DNA of 64,000 nt from Pholis gunnellus (GCA_910591455.2 OU342816.1:21275702-21339701); one strand, 5' to 3'; shown: positions 13,126 through 27,589, counted from the first letter of the stretch. Notes: generated by a model not told the origin, from the letters alone. Numbers and translations are program-made.

Positions 13126-14690
13126 CATACAATGGTTTGTATGATCATTTAGAAAAGTTAATCGTCATTTTTAATGCATTTTCCTACGATAGCCTGCAAC
13201 ACAATTCAATTTCAGCTTGTTGCATGCAGACAGTCTTTTTTCAAAATAAACTTCCGTCGTCACAGGAAACAACTCAGTTAGGTTTAGGCAACAAAACTAC
13301 TTAGTTAGGTTTAGGAAAAGATCGTTGTTTGGATTGAAACTGTGAAAGAGCGCATTATGTCAGATTGTGAAATTGTGCAAAGTAAATCTGTGCAATGTAG
13401 TTGTTGCCCCACCCTTTTCTTTCCACCTAAAAAAGCCACTGAATGAGAAGACCAAATAACGAGGCCAACACCAGTGGTGTTTGCTGCTCTTGGCTGGACG
13501 GCCTCTGTTTGTCTTAGTGTCGGGGGGCAAAGAGAGCCGGCAGCCGAATGGAATTCTTGGAAACACCAAACAAACCCATATTAAATTTCCCCTGAAATGC
13601 TATGGGGAGAGGCGTGGGGTGTGCGTGGTAGGGGAGGACAGAGGTATAGGGACACAGGCAGGGGAGGGAGGGAGAGGAGAAGGCCCACTGTGAAAGAAGG
13701 GTGGGTGGGTAGAGAGCTCAAAATAAAAAGGGAAAGTGTGAGAGAAAGGGGTAGAGACAGAAAAAGAGATGCTTGCCGACTGCCAGACATGGAGAAAGTC
13801 GAGAGGGGACTGGAGAGTGTCCCATGCTGCAGGTAAAGAAGTAGTTAGAGGAGAAAAGATGGTAAGAGTAGAAAGATGGAGGTCGGGTGGAACTTTGAAA
13901 GCCACTAGAAGCATGTTTATGTGCCTTTGAGAGTCTCTGTGTGGGCAGCTGTGATGTAGCTCTAGAGTCTCTCCTGGTGTTTGTGGGGGAGTGTCAGTGC
14001 ATAGTCGTAGCCCAGCTGCTCTAGTGCTGTCATAGTGGGTAAGCTACTGTAATATCACTGTTCGTCAGGTTTGAATATCTTTTGAAGCTGAATATAGCAC
14101 AGTTATCAGCGAGTCCATGTGGTGTGTTTACTGCCACAGAGGAGAAATTCAGCTCTTGTTTCAGCAGCGATGAAGTGCTCTGACTCTACACTGGAAGAGG
14201 GAACGCACTGCGTTTGTGATCACCTTGCACCTGCATTTCAGCAGAAATTTGACCAGTTTTACAATAAAATGTACAGCACGAATAAGATAACCAACGGGTT
14301 TACAACCTCCATAATCGTACTGATAAGTTAAGCATCAGTGCTATTGCAGTTTTTCATCATAGAAACATCAAGCTAATGTACTGCTGTAACCAACAGTAAG
14401 GTAGTTGATAGGTAGTCAACGCCTGTAAATTTGAGCCTAAGATTGTCTTTTTTAGCCCAATATATCTGCAGTGAACGTGGTGATGTCACCGCGTATGAGT
14501 TCCTCGTGGATTTGGATGTGTTCCAAAATTTGAGAAAATGACATCAGGTTGTGTGAATCAATCAACACCAAGTCTTTTGACGTGAGTTCACTGTAGTCTG
14601 AAATAGCGACCGGAGGTTAAAGCTACTACAAGGAACTGTAATTTGTGTTTCCAGGCACCAGATTCCTTGCAGGGTCTGACAGTCTTTCAG

Positions 14691-14756
14691 CCCTGGTCCT
14701 GGTTCTCCCATGCCTCCCTTCCCTCCAGTGGGCCCGGCAGTACGTCCTGGGCCTCC
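14691..14756 (-). pseudogene. Collagen-like Gly-X-Y relic, doubtful
   Basis: Read on the minus strand this stretch gives GPGRTAGPTGGKGGMGEPGP, five consecutive Gly-X-Y triplets and a further one in which glycine is replaced by arginine. In-frame stops lie just upstream and no collagen exon neighbours exist. It may be a relic of a collagen exon or a chance product of CCT/CCA-rich sequence. Confidence 0.2.
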
Positions 14757-15270
14757 AGCAGCTTGGTGTCACAGTCAATGCTCAACAATCTTTTTTTTCC
14801 TCTGATTTTAGTTTCAAGACAAACCTTCTTGTACACAGAAACATTTTAGAATGAATAATGTTATGTTGTAATGTGGTGACTTTTAAAAACAGCAGGAAAA
14901 CACAGTGTTACTTTTAATGTGTTAATTATCCCCTTACTGTATAAAAGGTCTTGATTCATTGTTACAAAATGACTGGTTTGCTGTTCAAAAACATATATAC
15001 ATTTTCGGGGTGTAGTTACTCTTGTGCAGTGGAGGAGGGGAGGAGAACAGAGGCAAAGAACAGGGAATACCCAAATATGTATACACACTGGAGAGACAAA
15101 GAATAATGCTGTTTGTCAGGTTTTAAATGGGGAAATAACTCTCCGACTATCAGAAACACAAAGTGCAGGTGCCTCAAGATCAAACCCCCCGAGGAGAATG
15201 TTTAACAGACGAGATCTACAGTCCGTGAGCCAGATCAAGGTCTACTTTGAGGTCCTACAGCCTCACATTC

Positions 15271-15318
15271 TCCCTCTCTCTCTCTCTCCCTCTCTCTCTG
15301 TCTCTCTCTCTCTCTCTC
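15271..15318. repeat. CT microsatellite
   Basis: About 23 CT units with small interruptions. It ends in CTCAG, which mimics a splice acceptor. Confidence 0.9.
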
Positions 15319-16674
15319 AGCTGAAGGGACATCTGGAGCACATTAAGGCACTAAGGACACTGGATCTCCCCAGAGCGCCCGGCTGGATGGGTGGCCCACC
15401 GTAGCCCCCTTTCAGCAGCCGGGCCCGACCCCACCTGATTGATAGAGGGAGCCCCACACGCACACTTAACACTCACACACACACTGACAAATCCCACAGT
15501 TGACATACAGCATGGACCAGTGAAACACTGGCGGTGCTGCTAACATGGATTAGTATGGACACGTGTACTTCCGCCTTTCACTGTGTTTAGTTTGGCCTAT
15601 CAATCATGCATTGGGTATGTGATACACTTCATGTGCTGCACATTCCTACAATATTAGCCCTTATAATACAAGTGACTTTAGAGCTAGCGTGTTGAAGTGC
15701 ATTGTAATACAACTTGGAAATCAATAAACACAAACTGGCTTGCTTTTGATGTGAGCAACAACTCCTGACATATGGAAGTAATAGGGGAACATGAAGACAA
15801 CTGTGAACTTCATTGACAACATTCAATTTCCATAATGCCTGAAGACTCTCAAAGCATTCCCCGACACCTCATTCAAGCAAATAAAGCTTCAGATCAAAGC
15901 CCATCTTGTTTTCAGGACTGTCCCTTTTCATTAGAGCGCGGGATAAACACATAGCATTTTTTCTCAGCAGATGCTCCCCATGCGACTGGAAAACACAAAC
16001 TTTTTCAAAAGGAGGAAAGTTCAAAGAACCTCCTCATTCCCAGGAAATTGCTTTGCCTGATTTGCCATTTCAAATAAATTGCGGTGTTGGCCAAAATTTG
16101 CAATTCACAGGAAGTCGTCCCCTCAGCCGCACAGAAGAAGTTAATCCATATTTCACGTTTGAATATAAGATGGAAGTGGAAGAAAAAGGGGAAGATAGGT
16201 AACTCCTTGCCAGGAGATGAGGAGCGGGAGGGGAGGGGAGGGGTGGCGGGAGTGGAGAGAAAGGCGAGAGAATGGGAAGAAACAGGCGCCATTTAGAGTA
16301 AATGGCATCCAAAAACCCTCTCCAATTATCTTTGCCTGCCATGCCAGTGAGACTGACTTAATTAAAACGACTTGAGAGGGAGGGGAGAGAGGAAGGAACT
16401 GCCAGTGATTGAGGGGGCAGGCGGGCGACGTATCTGCACCGAAACACAAAGCGCAGGCATCGCACGGGCTGTCCACCACTCTCCCTTTTCAATTCCTGAC
16501 TTCAAAAGAGAATAAAGAAATAATAATAAAAAAAGAGAGGGGCCCCTCACCATTCTCAGCCATGTAATTGCGCTATTTAAATCCTACATTTTTATCATTG
16601 TTAGAATATTCGTTGAGGGGAAAGAGGAATGTATAAAAGTGGATAATAAAACTGTTTTTTTTTCTTGTCTGACT

Positions 16675-16690
16675 CCCCCCCCCCCCCCCC
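16675..16690. repeat. 16-base poly(C) tract
   Basis: This is an uninterrupted C run. Confidence 0.95.
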
Positions 16691-18224
16691 TCTATAATCC
16701 TTCTGCCTTTTTCTGAGAAAAACCTCTGACAGTGACCTTTTCGCATGAGGTCTGTTTCTATGGAAACAACGTCCAGCCCCTCTATGTTTGGTGTTTTCTT
16801 GTCATCGTGCAGCCAAAGATGGCCCACTTGTGACTAAGTGGAAGAAAGCATCACATTTAAAGGTGTGTCTGTGTGTCTTGTATTTCACGTTTCCACTGGT
16901 GTGCATCTACAGTACAGGGAGGAGGCAGGAAAGATAGGAAATTGTTTTGCCGACATGGTTTTTGGTTTTTGCCCCTCCAAGCATCAAGACATTGTCTGAG
17001 ATGGAATCTGATGATGCACCGTAGAAATCGGACATTAGGTATCACAAAAAATGATTCATTCTACAGAAATGTTAAATCATGAACCAACCCACTATTTTCC
17101 AACAACATCAAAGATCTTTGTGATTCATCTGATATTTTCATCTGATATTACATGGTTAAAACTAAATAAATAAAAACATCATGGTGAAGAAACTTTCGAA
17201 TACTTTTCATGAGGTACGTCTTATCTCAACATTAGCCATTCATTTGAAGTTTCACAATGCATGTCACACTGGTGTTGGGCTGTACTGGTGCTCTATGTAT
17301 AGAGAGAGAAAGACGTTGGTGCTTTGTATTTCTTTAGAAAACCTGTCACAAGGCTTTTATTTTGAAAAGTCACTGCAAATCTGAATTATTCTGCTGGCTG
17401 GTTGTCAAATGTTACTGTAGCCGTAAGGTAGAATTAAGTATTTTGCTTTAGTATTTAAAGTATCACAAATATCAAATAACACAGCATTACAAGCATGCAT
17501 GACAGGAGGTGAAACTGAATGAGGTTCAGGTGGTGTTAATAAATGTTTAACATATGTGCATACATTTACATCTACATATGAGCCAATTTAGATCGAAAGC
17601 CGCATTGCTTTCCAAATACTTTTAGAACTCAGTGTACTTTAAGAAAACATGGGAGTAAATTGAAATTCCATTTCCACCAAACTATGTGCTGCTGATGTCA
17701 AGTCAAGCTCTTCTCCATAAACACACACATTCACACTCCCCTCACACCTTGATCAGCCAATACACAGCTAACACCTGTTACTGTGCTTTTGTCTTGTGAG
17801 CTTATTGTAATAGACTGTGCAGTATATTTCTCGCACAAACACAACACAAACTGTTTCATCAAATGTGTTTGCACAGAAGGTTGGTGGGCGCTTTAATTTG
17901 AAGTTTAAGTGTGAGAATACACTGTGGACGATAATTGCCAGGAATCGGGCAACCGCTGTCTCACATTGGCTGGAAAGAGGCAGAGGCAGCTTGGATAAAA
18001 GTCAAAGTTAAAAGGAAAAAAAACAGCAATGATTAAAACTTTGTAATGACCCGTCGCTGCATTTGCACAAAAAAATTCCTGTATTTTCAAAACAACATTT
18101 TAAAGAAAGCTCTACTTCTTAAAAACAGACTGGTTCTTAGTGTAAGTAAAACCAGTTTTCTTTCAAAGTAAAATCAGTATTGTATTTGATTAGACACAGT
18201 GAGAGGTTTGGAGTATGACAGAGC

Positions 18225-18379
18225 GAGAGAGAGACATAGACAGAGAGAGAGAGAATAATCTAGATGTAATATTAATGTTATTGTGTATTAATATGATTCT
18301 ATGTTTAATTAGTTTTTTGATGTTTTGGCAATACTGTTTCTAAACTTTCATGTCAATAAAGCAAAATTGAATTGAATTG

Positions 18380-18454
<75 letters not shown>

Positions 18455-18460
18455 GAGAGA
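18225..18460 (+). repeat. Retroposon-like 3' tail followed by (GACA)18
   Basis: TTTTGGCAATACTG then CATGTCAATAAAGC and two ATTGA units resembles the 3' end of a non-LTR element frequent in fish genomes, with an AATAAA at 18355-18360. It runs directly into about 18 GACA tetramers (18381-18453), a common way for tetranucleotide arrays to start. GA dinucleotides also occur at 18222-18256. Confidence 0.45.
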
Positions 18461-18955
18461 ACATGACAACCACTATTTTGAAGGGGCCAAAGCCAAGTAT
18501 CTCCACATATCCACTTTCCCTCTCGCCCATTCATCCCCTGTCCTCCCCGCTTTTCCATCTCCAGAGCCCTCCGCTCTCCTCTCCACCCCCCCCCCCCCAT
18601 CTTCCTTCTCATTCCCGCCATTGCTCGCTCTTCTTTCTTCCCAAACCCACGTTCTCCTCTTTTCACTGATCCCCCCCTTCCCCCTCCTCCTTTCCCCTTT
18701 CTCAACGTCTTGCCCTGCTCGGGGAGCTCCACATTCCCTTGTGCTGAGCTTAGAGAGCAGTTAGAGGAAAAGAAGGAGAGACAGAATATTAATCATGTCA
18801 TTCTGTGACTGTGGTCGCTCCGTGCACGGCTTTGGGCCACGTCAAACACTGTCTCAGGTAAACAGTCAATGGCAGAAGTCTCTGAATTGAAAGAGATTCA
18901 GATAAAGTGAGGATCGACTCCGTGCCCTTAACCTCCAGTGCTCTGCTTCTCACTG

Positions 18956-18979
18956 CCCCCCCCCCCCCCCCCCCCCCCC
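18956..18979. repeat. 24-base poly(C) tract, followed by CA
   Basis: This uninterrupted C run leads into short CACACA stretches to 19022. A 13-base C run is at 18586-18598. Confidence 0.95.
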
Positions 18980-21229
18980 TCACACACACACCGACACACT
19001 GTACACACACACAAACACACCACCACAGTCGTGGCTCCAGTTGCCAGGGAGACCGCCATAACTCTGGCTCTGACCCAGGAGGTTTGGGACTGTTTTTCAA
19101 GCCCCACCCCCCACCCTAAAAAAAAAAAATGCAGGAGAGATGGCAGCTGTAGGACAGCTGTTCTTACCAGGCCTGAGTCTTAAACCACCACCTTCGTCCC
19201 ACCATCAGCCTGTGCGGCATATTAGGGGACAAAAACAGCCCATGAGACACATCTGCCTCACTTAATAGAGTCTTCAGAACGGAAAAGAACCTGACTGAGC
19301 TTACTGGGAATTTTTAATATACTTTCTTCTGCTCTCAGTTCTTCTGTGCACACAATCATGTTTGTTTATTTCCTTTGCTTTAGCAACTTAGCATTATCGT
19401 ACCTAACCTTATAGCTCACTGTGTTATTAAAGGAGGACGAAATGTTGTATTTTATTATCAATACTGAGAGTTGTGGCTCTCAGTTTTGAATGACATGTAT
19501 AGACATAGTTGTAAGGTGCTTAGTTGTATCCGGTTTGACTGGGTTGGTGGGTCCCATACTGTGTGGTTGACAGTCAAATGTCGTCAAAATGCATAACTCC
19601 AGTAAATGCATGTTTGCATTATATGGTAAATAGTCTTACCTCTGCTCACTGCTCACAATAACTGGCAGTCTGTGGATAAATGGCCTGATTCCCACTGTGT
19701 CCAGTGCTGCCTGGTTGTTCATATTGCTAAATTCCCCTCTATGCAGACTGATTCCTATGTGCTTGTTGTCTCCAAAAGAAATAATGACTCATAGTGAAGA
19801 CGTAGCCATGTAGAGCCCTTCACCACTGAATCAATGATGACATTTTTATGTGATACTCAAAACTGCAAAAAGTCAAGAAATATTTCCTGGTAACGTTATA
19901 GCTTGATAACCAGTCGTTGACCTCGAAACTGTAACTCACGGATTCTCTCCCATAAACAGACTCGCAGATACAGAACAGGGTTTGTGGTAGTAGAACACTT
20001 TACAGTCTCCATTACCCCACTCACTCTATAATGCTTGCCATGGAGGCAATAGGAGAGTCGCTTTATTTGGCGTGTAAGAGAATTTGGCAGGCGCCTGGTC
20101 TACAGGAGCCAAAAAGGCCGTTGGGCCGAAACCAGCGGGCAGACAAACCGTGTCGGCTTTAAGATGCCGCAGTAAATGAAAGTATAGGGCGACTGCAGAG
20201 CGCACAAGGTAACTATATTCCTGTGGGGAACAGAGCGATTTCACCACGATGGATGGCCGCCTCTCAGTGCATTTCAAGGGCAGACAGATCAGTACGGGAT
20301 CATTACTTCACGAAGGGTTGGTTTAGTGGACTGAATGGGGAACTTTGTTAACGTGACTGCACTGAGCATTTTGTGGAAGATGTAAAAACGCATATACATT
20401 GTTTTTGTATATATTGTAATTAAAAAAACCACAAACAATAAAATGCTTGTTTTTTCCATCACACATCAAAACTAAAGAGAAATAAAAGAATACGTATTTC
20501 TGAGAAAGATTTTCTTGCAGCATGTTTCTTCTCTTGTCACACATTCCTTCTGATGTTTGGTTGGAACCACATTGATATTTTCATGGTAATGAGAGCAGAA
20601 TTCATCATCGGGTAGCACTAATAACGGATCTAAGCACTCCGAAATATGTTACGACCTTGTGGGCTTCCGATGTCATTGGCCGGCCTTCAACCCATATGCA
20701 GAATTATAGAATGAATTATTGCCGTGGTCTCATAACATCCTGTGGTGCTCAAGCCATGTATTTACATCCGCCCATGTTTGCACCAATCTAAGTCTCTCTC
20801 TATCTGAACGAAGTGTGAAATGTGTGGGAGGATTTGGACTGGACTGTCCACTCACTTCTAAAATATATAATTTACACATAAGTGTCGCAGGTACTTCGCC
20901 AAAAAATGAAATAGTCGCCTTGAGACGGCATCCAAGAGCGTGGGACACATAAAAATAGCTGCTTTTCATGTTCAACTGGACAGCAGGAGGAATCATGCAC
21001 ACTTCTCAGTCCATGCGTGTGTCTATTTTTCCACTGAGTCTTATTGTCTTTCTCTATATTAAGCTAGTAGTCCTCTAGAGAAAGACTAACCTGTTCTGTT
21101 TTTTTGCATCAGTGTCAGGAAAAGGGAGCAGGCTAAGTTAGAACAGTGGTGATTTGGCTCTCCCCCTCCATCTGTTTTGTTTTCCTTCCATCTCCCTCTT
21201 TTTGATGAGCTGGGTCTTCAGTCCCCCTT

Positions 21230-21500
21230 ATAAAATCCCATTAGCTCTTAATGAAGTCGGGCTCCTAGCCTCTCGGCCTCACCTCATTTAGCACGATTGT
21301 CTGGCGGCCATTAGCATGGAGGCAATTACAGCCGCACGACAAGAGTAATTGGAAATGCCGACAGGGACCCTGAGAAATGGGAATAAATAAATATTTAAAA
21401 AATATTCAAACTAATAAGATTCCATTCAGATGACGGGGAGGGAGCCGCATGTGTCTCAGTTAAATCAACATAATTACAATTAGGGCTGGTGGGGTAAAGA
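21230..21500. promoter_or_regulatory. Candidate conserved non-coding element
   Basis: This stretch is unique and non-repetitive, with clustered homeodomain-type cores (CCATTAGC, GCAATTACAG, AGTAATTGG, ATAATTACAATTA) and balanced base use amid simple-repeat-rich DNA. That style is typical of deeply conserved enhancers in large introns of developmental genes. Conservation itself cannot be judged here. Confidence 0.25.
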
Positions 21501-23950
21501 GCCCGGGTGAGGCAGGAATGGATATGGATGGATTGGAAGGTGATTGGCTAAGCACAGAAGTAGTGTGATGGAGGGGAAATGTGGGATCACACAGTGAAGC
21601 TAATAATGTAAAGCACAAGCGTGAGCCCAAATTCACATAACGAAGAGGTCAGAGAGAGTACGTTCACGCCAGTTCGCCTTCCAGTCTTCCCTTACTGAAC
21701 TCAGATTTTACATTCTGCAGCCAAAATAGAGCCCAAACCATTTCAATACCTCATACGATCCTCGTTACACCAGGCCAGACTGCAGGCCTTAGAGTCTGAC
21801 ACATTCTTTGCTGAATATCAACCTGGGCAGGAGAGGCTCAAGGAGTTCCACAAGCTGCAGTATCGTGTTGTATTTGAAATGGCAGCCACGATTTCATATC
21901 TGCCAAGACGTGAAGCTTAAATGTTATCAGTTCAGTAACAACAGCTTTTCTTATTATGTTACAACAACTTCATTTAACTCAATTGCCAAAGTTATGAAGT
22001 ACTTGTGATTAATATTAACTTCCAGACGTCTGGATTTAACTAAAATCTCACAGAATGAGCACATGAGCCTGGCAGCGCTAAAGTCACAACGGAGGAAACC
22101 TGCTCCTCAAACTCAGGAGGAAAGGCAAATTAATTTCTCTCCATGAGCAAGGCTAAATGAGGCCATAAACACTTTACTGCCAGCATTCCGCTAGCATCCA
22201 ATTTGTAATAGCATACTGTGTTTGGGAGATGAAGTCCTGTGACGAATTACAGCAGGTTATGTTATTTTGTTCCTCGCCAAGGAGGTTATGATCTGTTGGT
22301 CTGTTTGTGTGTTCATTAGCAGGACATCAGGAGAAACCATTAAAGATTCTTAATTCTTAATAAATATTAGATTTAATAGATTTAAGGAAGCACTGGTAGC
22401 ATCTGGTGTGGATAGCATAGCATGAACCTACATGTGTATTGGGCTACTGGGGTCGTATGAGGTTTTTGCTCTTAATTCCTGAATTGCAACTCTTAGCAAA
22501 ATATATATTTATGTTTTGGTCCAACATGCATTAACCATATTTACCACACTTACTCCCACTCAACTAGGTTTTCCATGAGTTAGATTTGTTTATTCCTACT
22601 GTCCAATGAAACAGCATTTTTTTTTCAACTGATTGCAAAATTGCAAATTGCAACATTTAATGACAGATGGCGCTATGGCAACATTAAAGCTAGATGGTTA
22701 AAGTTGGTGCTCATTAGTTTGACTCACTTGGACTTTTGCACGATCGATCATTGTACAAACATCCCATGATTAGGTATTGTCCAACAATACAAAGACATAT
22801 GTATATATGGACCATAGTGTGCTTTTTAAGATGGATATGAAACAAGTCAATAAAGTAATAAAATAGAATCTACATAAAACATGTCTGGAAAAGACTAGAT
22901 ATGGTATGACTCAATGAAAATGAGGTTTAAAGACCCAGTGGAATTAAAAAATACATTTCCCAGTTGTAATCCCGTTTCCTGTGTTAATTGTCATCTTGTT
23001 ATTTTGTCATAAGCCAAATATATGTAAAAACAAATCAGCATCAGAAGATTTTTAAAACAAATCCCCGTCTATTCTTTGTTTGATGACTCATCCAACACAG
23101 GGGCGTACACAAACAATCATCCCCTGTTTGTCGATTGTAGCTAAAGGAGCAAAATGGAGAGACAGGAAGAAATACATGTTGTAATATGTATATATCAGGA
23201 GGCAAAACTTTTTCATTTTTGATTTCCATTTCAAACTCTAAGCTTGTTCACATTTTAGCTGTCCAATTAAATGCAAAGGAGTTGATTTAAATCCCTCTTG
23301 TAACTGTAGACAACTCAAATATTCAGTTTCACTGTGAAATATGTCACAGTACAGATGAACACGCTGTAACTTTAAGAAAACCTGAGACCTTGGCCTTCAT
23401 TTGAAGTAAAGACAATGTAACACGTATAAATGTAGGCTGTGAAACGTTCAGTACTCAACAAAAAGAGTAGGACCTCAGAGGCCATGAAGTGCACTGAACA
23501 CTCAACGATTTGTGCTATTCAGTCAAATGCATTTCATGTGAAATATACAGTATACGACAACGCTAAGTACAGTTAGAAAAAAAATGATCTAACAATGTGT
23601 GTAATCGGATTACTTGATTATTAGATCAAACGGGGAACTCGCCACTGCCTCAACCAAAAGGACTACTTGGGGAATCTGGGAGGCTATGCCGAAACAACAG
23701 CAGGCTGCAGGCTTGGTGCCAGATTGCCATGGCATCTCTCTTATCAACCCCCCGACTCCACCCCGCCCCTCACTCCCACCGCCCACCACCGCTGTTGCCC
23801 CCTTTCCTGCCTCCTAAGCTGAATGACAGGTGGCAGAAACCCGATCAGCGCGGGCCTTCATCAAGGAAGCACTCCCATCTCAAACGGGCACGCTGCCCGC
23901 TCGCCCACCCGAAGGCCACACAGCACAGGGGCTTCTGAGGCTGGACGGAG

Positions 23951-23976
23951 TGTGTGTGTGTGTGTGTGTGTGTGTG
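23951..23976. repeat. TG microsatellite
   Basis: Thirteen TG units, uninterrupted. Confidence 0.93.
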
Positions 23977-26900
23977 CATAACTGAGGCAGGGGATGGGGG
24001 AGCTGGGCTACAATGGCCACAGAGGCCTGGGAGGGAGAGAGGGGTAAGGGCTATAATGGAGTTTTTGGCTGAAGAACCAAGCGGCGGAGCTGGCAGCGGG
24101 TGTACAGGGCTCAAACGGGAAACGGGAGGCTGGCTCTTACAATAGCCAGTGTGTGAGTCCCAGAGGGTCGTCCACAATAGCGGGGCAAGCGGCTGTTGTC
24201 AACAATGACCTCCAAGGCCCCACTGCTTGGGCTGAGATTGTCCCACCCTTCAGCACTTCCCTTTTAGTGCTGCCATACTGCTAATGCAGGGATTATTATT
24301 AGGGACCTGGGTGCGTTTTGTGAGTCACTTGGATTTGCTTTTAAGCTTTGGCTACTGTGCTACAATATATAGGTTTTGATGGAAACAGTGCATTTCCAGC
24401 ATTTTGTCGAGTTCAAGCTGTAAGAAAATATCCTTAACCCATGTAAAGGACCATCAATCATCAAAACAGGCAACGAGATATTACAAAGAACTTTACCACT
24501 AGTAGACATACTCATCAGCACCTCATCTCAGATTTGAAAACCTATTGGCAATCACAAGTGCAGCGGAGCATCTTGGCGCGAAATTGGAAATCCACGGAGT
24601 AACACAGGCCTGTCCTTGTGCAACCCACTGCCCCTGTTCTTCATGAAAAAGTTTATTTGTCTAAAATAGCTCTACAAGCAATCACCCCATGGGCTGAAGT
24701 GATTGTGAGTGGAATTGAGGGGGGCAATGTAGGGGGGGGGGTCTCCAACCAGGAGGAGATTTAATTAGTGAAATCTCATTAAGTCTAACAAAATTAAGCG
24801 TAAAACAATCCTTAGTGGGAGTCGTGCTGGAGGTTTCTGGGTGGGGAGAGGGAGGGCAGCAACGGGGAACACTTAGGGGCCGAGAGGACGTGGAGACTAA
24901 CTGTGCGATTAGTCTGGCCTGTGTGTAGGAAGAGACAAATGGCTCAGTATAACCAGACCTCCGCTGGCATTCGACGAGAGACTTCCATGTATGCGCAGAT
25001 CCCCCTTTTGTCCTAGCTTTTATTCTGTCCACGGCCCCTTCACAATAGAAGGACATTTACAGAATTTGACTGCAAAGACTAAATTAGGATTTAGAAGAAT
25101 TTGACAAAAACAACACTTCATAATAAGGGGTTGATGTTACATGAGTAGGATAATGACAGAGGATAGCAAGTCTGAACCCTAGAGCCAGCAGGGGAAATGC
25201 TGCTGTTGTGCAACAACCTTGTCTTTACAAGATCGTCAATGGACGCTTTGGTAAAACGTTGGATTAGGTCCAAGGTCCAATGCCTTTTTACAATATCTGC
25301 ACATGGCTATCATTCAGAAAGACTGTTTTATGGCTTATAAACTGAGGTTGGGCAACAAACACTTGGTGGAGCTGTGGGAAGGATCATAGTTCCGCTAGAT
25401 CTGTGATGAGATGCAAGCTCCATTCTCCTGCATGAAAGTCAAGCGCACCACACACCCAACCGCCGACCTGACCTCCAAATTGGTGCTATCCGCTTTGCTA
25501 CATCAGTGCTTCATATGAATGTCGGATGAAAACTGCGAGTTACCGAATCATCCAATGTTGATCCTATATTCCAATACGTATATTCCTAGAGATGTAGCTG
25601 TGTCAAAATGAAACGTGTAACACCCATCCCTCAACAGTGTGACTGTCAATGCTCCCTTGAGAAAACGAATTGAATCCACGGTTTAAGACTGGTGTTACTG
25701 GGCAGCTGCAGATACTGATCCAAATGATGAAAACCCTACCCAAACAACGAGACCCAATTTGAAATGGACCAGAGAGCAGTCAGACCCGACCTAATGACAG
25801 TTAGACACAATTCAAAATGCAGTTCACCCAAAAATATCAATATAGAGAAAGAACAAGAAACATGATGCTCCTACACACAACACATTTCTCCTGCAGTGAT
25901 TATGATGCACACATGGAGGCACGTCTGCACCAAATCGTGTAACAGACATACTGACACAGTAGACATGCAGACCCTAGACCTGGTTAGACTGAAGAGAATT
26001 TGGACCGAGCCCGATTCGGGTTCCAGGTTGAGTCTCAAATACTAGGAACTCTCCAAATCAAAAATGCTTCTAGACTGCGATTTCCACCTAATTTCTAATA
26101 TCATTGTCTCTGGAAGGAGTGAAGGTGGAGGTGGACAACAACAACAAACAACAGGACAATTCTGACAAGCCATTCCTTGTGAATGATCTAAGCCTTCTAA
26201 TCCCCATATGTCAAAACCACATTAGTATTAATAACTGGCTGTGATAGTCCTCTGTCTCATGATCTGCTTTTGCTTGATTCTAAATAGAGCATGTGTTGTG
26301 ACAGCATTGTTAGCTGCAACATTAACTAAAGTCATCACAGCACGCTACACACTGCTAGTTATCAGAGCTACTGCAACATGAACACTTCATTATCTTGTCT
26401 GAGAAATAATGTTAGAGCTCAGACATCTTTCTGTTGACAGCAATAGTTCCTACTTGAAAACAATGGAAGCCATCAGAAAGAAATGGTCGTCATTTTTTAT
26501 TTGAGCTTATTTGCATTTACTTTTGGTTGCCATTGTCTCACTTTTTCTTGTCAAGACCAAAAACAAGCAGACACGTTCACTGCCTGGGGTCACATGGTCT
26601 CATGGACTTGTTCAGGAATATAACATTTGTGGAAAACATTATACAACTTTTACTATGTACAGTGCGAGTTGAGGAACAGCATTACGATTTCAATGTCGGA
26701 CATAAAAATCACCCAAATTCTTATTCATCCTACTGTAAGCAAATAGTGTGTTTGTTAGAGAGTGAATCATCAATCATTTAAAAAGCACAGTTATAGAAGT
26801 TCCAGCAAGATACGAGCACAAAAATTAAATTAAATTTAGAGGCTAAAGAAATGTCAAGAACATGTGCTCAAGTGATTGAACTGATCTTCAGGTTTTTACC

Positions 26901-27589
26901 AGCTTGTAACTGAATTTCTATTCTGAAACACATTACACACAGCTTTGTTAATGACACTTAAACAAACACAAGCATACATCTAGTTTATCATAAGGTTTAT
27001 AGGACGGCAACTGCCAACTTACAGTTGGCTTGCCCACAGCAACGCAGCAGCTTTGAGTGTTGCTCTCTGCTCCTCGGCCCTCTATCCAACTCTCCACACA
27101 GAGCCTGTAGACAGATGACAACGTTTAAGCTATACAACTTAATAAGGTCAGCATTATTACTGAAAAGGACATTAAAAATGGCGGCATGCAGACGGTAAGT
27201 GGAAAAACTGTAAAAGATGTCTATGCCAGCAGGGATGCAGTATATGTTGAACTCCACTACTTTACTGGTGGGACAGAAAGTCATTATCTTCGCCTGATAG
27301 AACGCCTCGCAATCACAAGAGCACTGATGGACTCTGAAGCGTCAGTATCGGTGCGGACACAGTGGCAGTGGTTAATGAATCAGTCTGCTTCACATGCCAC
27401 AACTGATACGTTTGGAGGATAAAGCTGGTGTTAAACTGATGGAAAGACCAAAACCAACAATGTGCATCCGTCAATACTTTATGACTTCCCTAGCATGTCT
27501 GTGGCTCTCGACCCCAGCCCACTGGGGCCCACACAAATGTATATTAGTATATTCTTTTCTTTTTTTTATTAATCTTTAATTTTCTAAAA

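Larger units (their letters stand above)
13126..18224. other. Non-coding, purine/pyrimidine-rich patches
   Basis: GA-rich 13600-13880 and 16190-16400, the CT array at 15271 and the collagen-like relic at 14691. No exon could be supported. Confidence 0.6.
18461..27589. other. Non-coding, partly enhancer-like
   Basis: C runs at 18586 and 18956, a TG array at 23951, and complex unique DNA at 21230-21500, 23600-24300 and 24550-25050 that looks more constrained than its surroundings. No gene is supported. Confidence 0.55.

Noticed and set aside
15024..15404. Exon-like segment after a CT-rich stretch ending CAG
   Set aside because: The acceptor is made by the CT microsatellite; the frame after it (LKGHLEHIKALRTLDLP) matches nothing known and no donor or partner exon was found.
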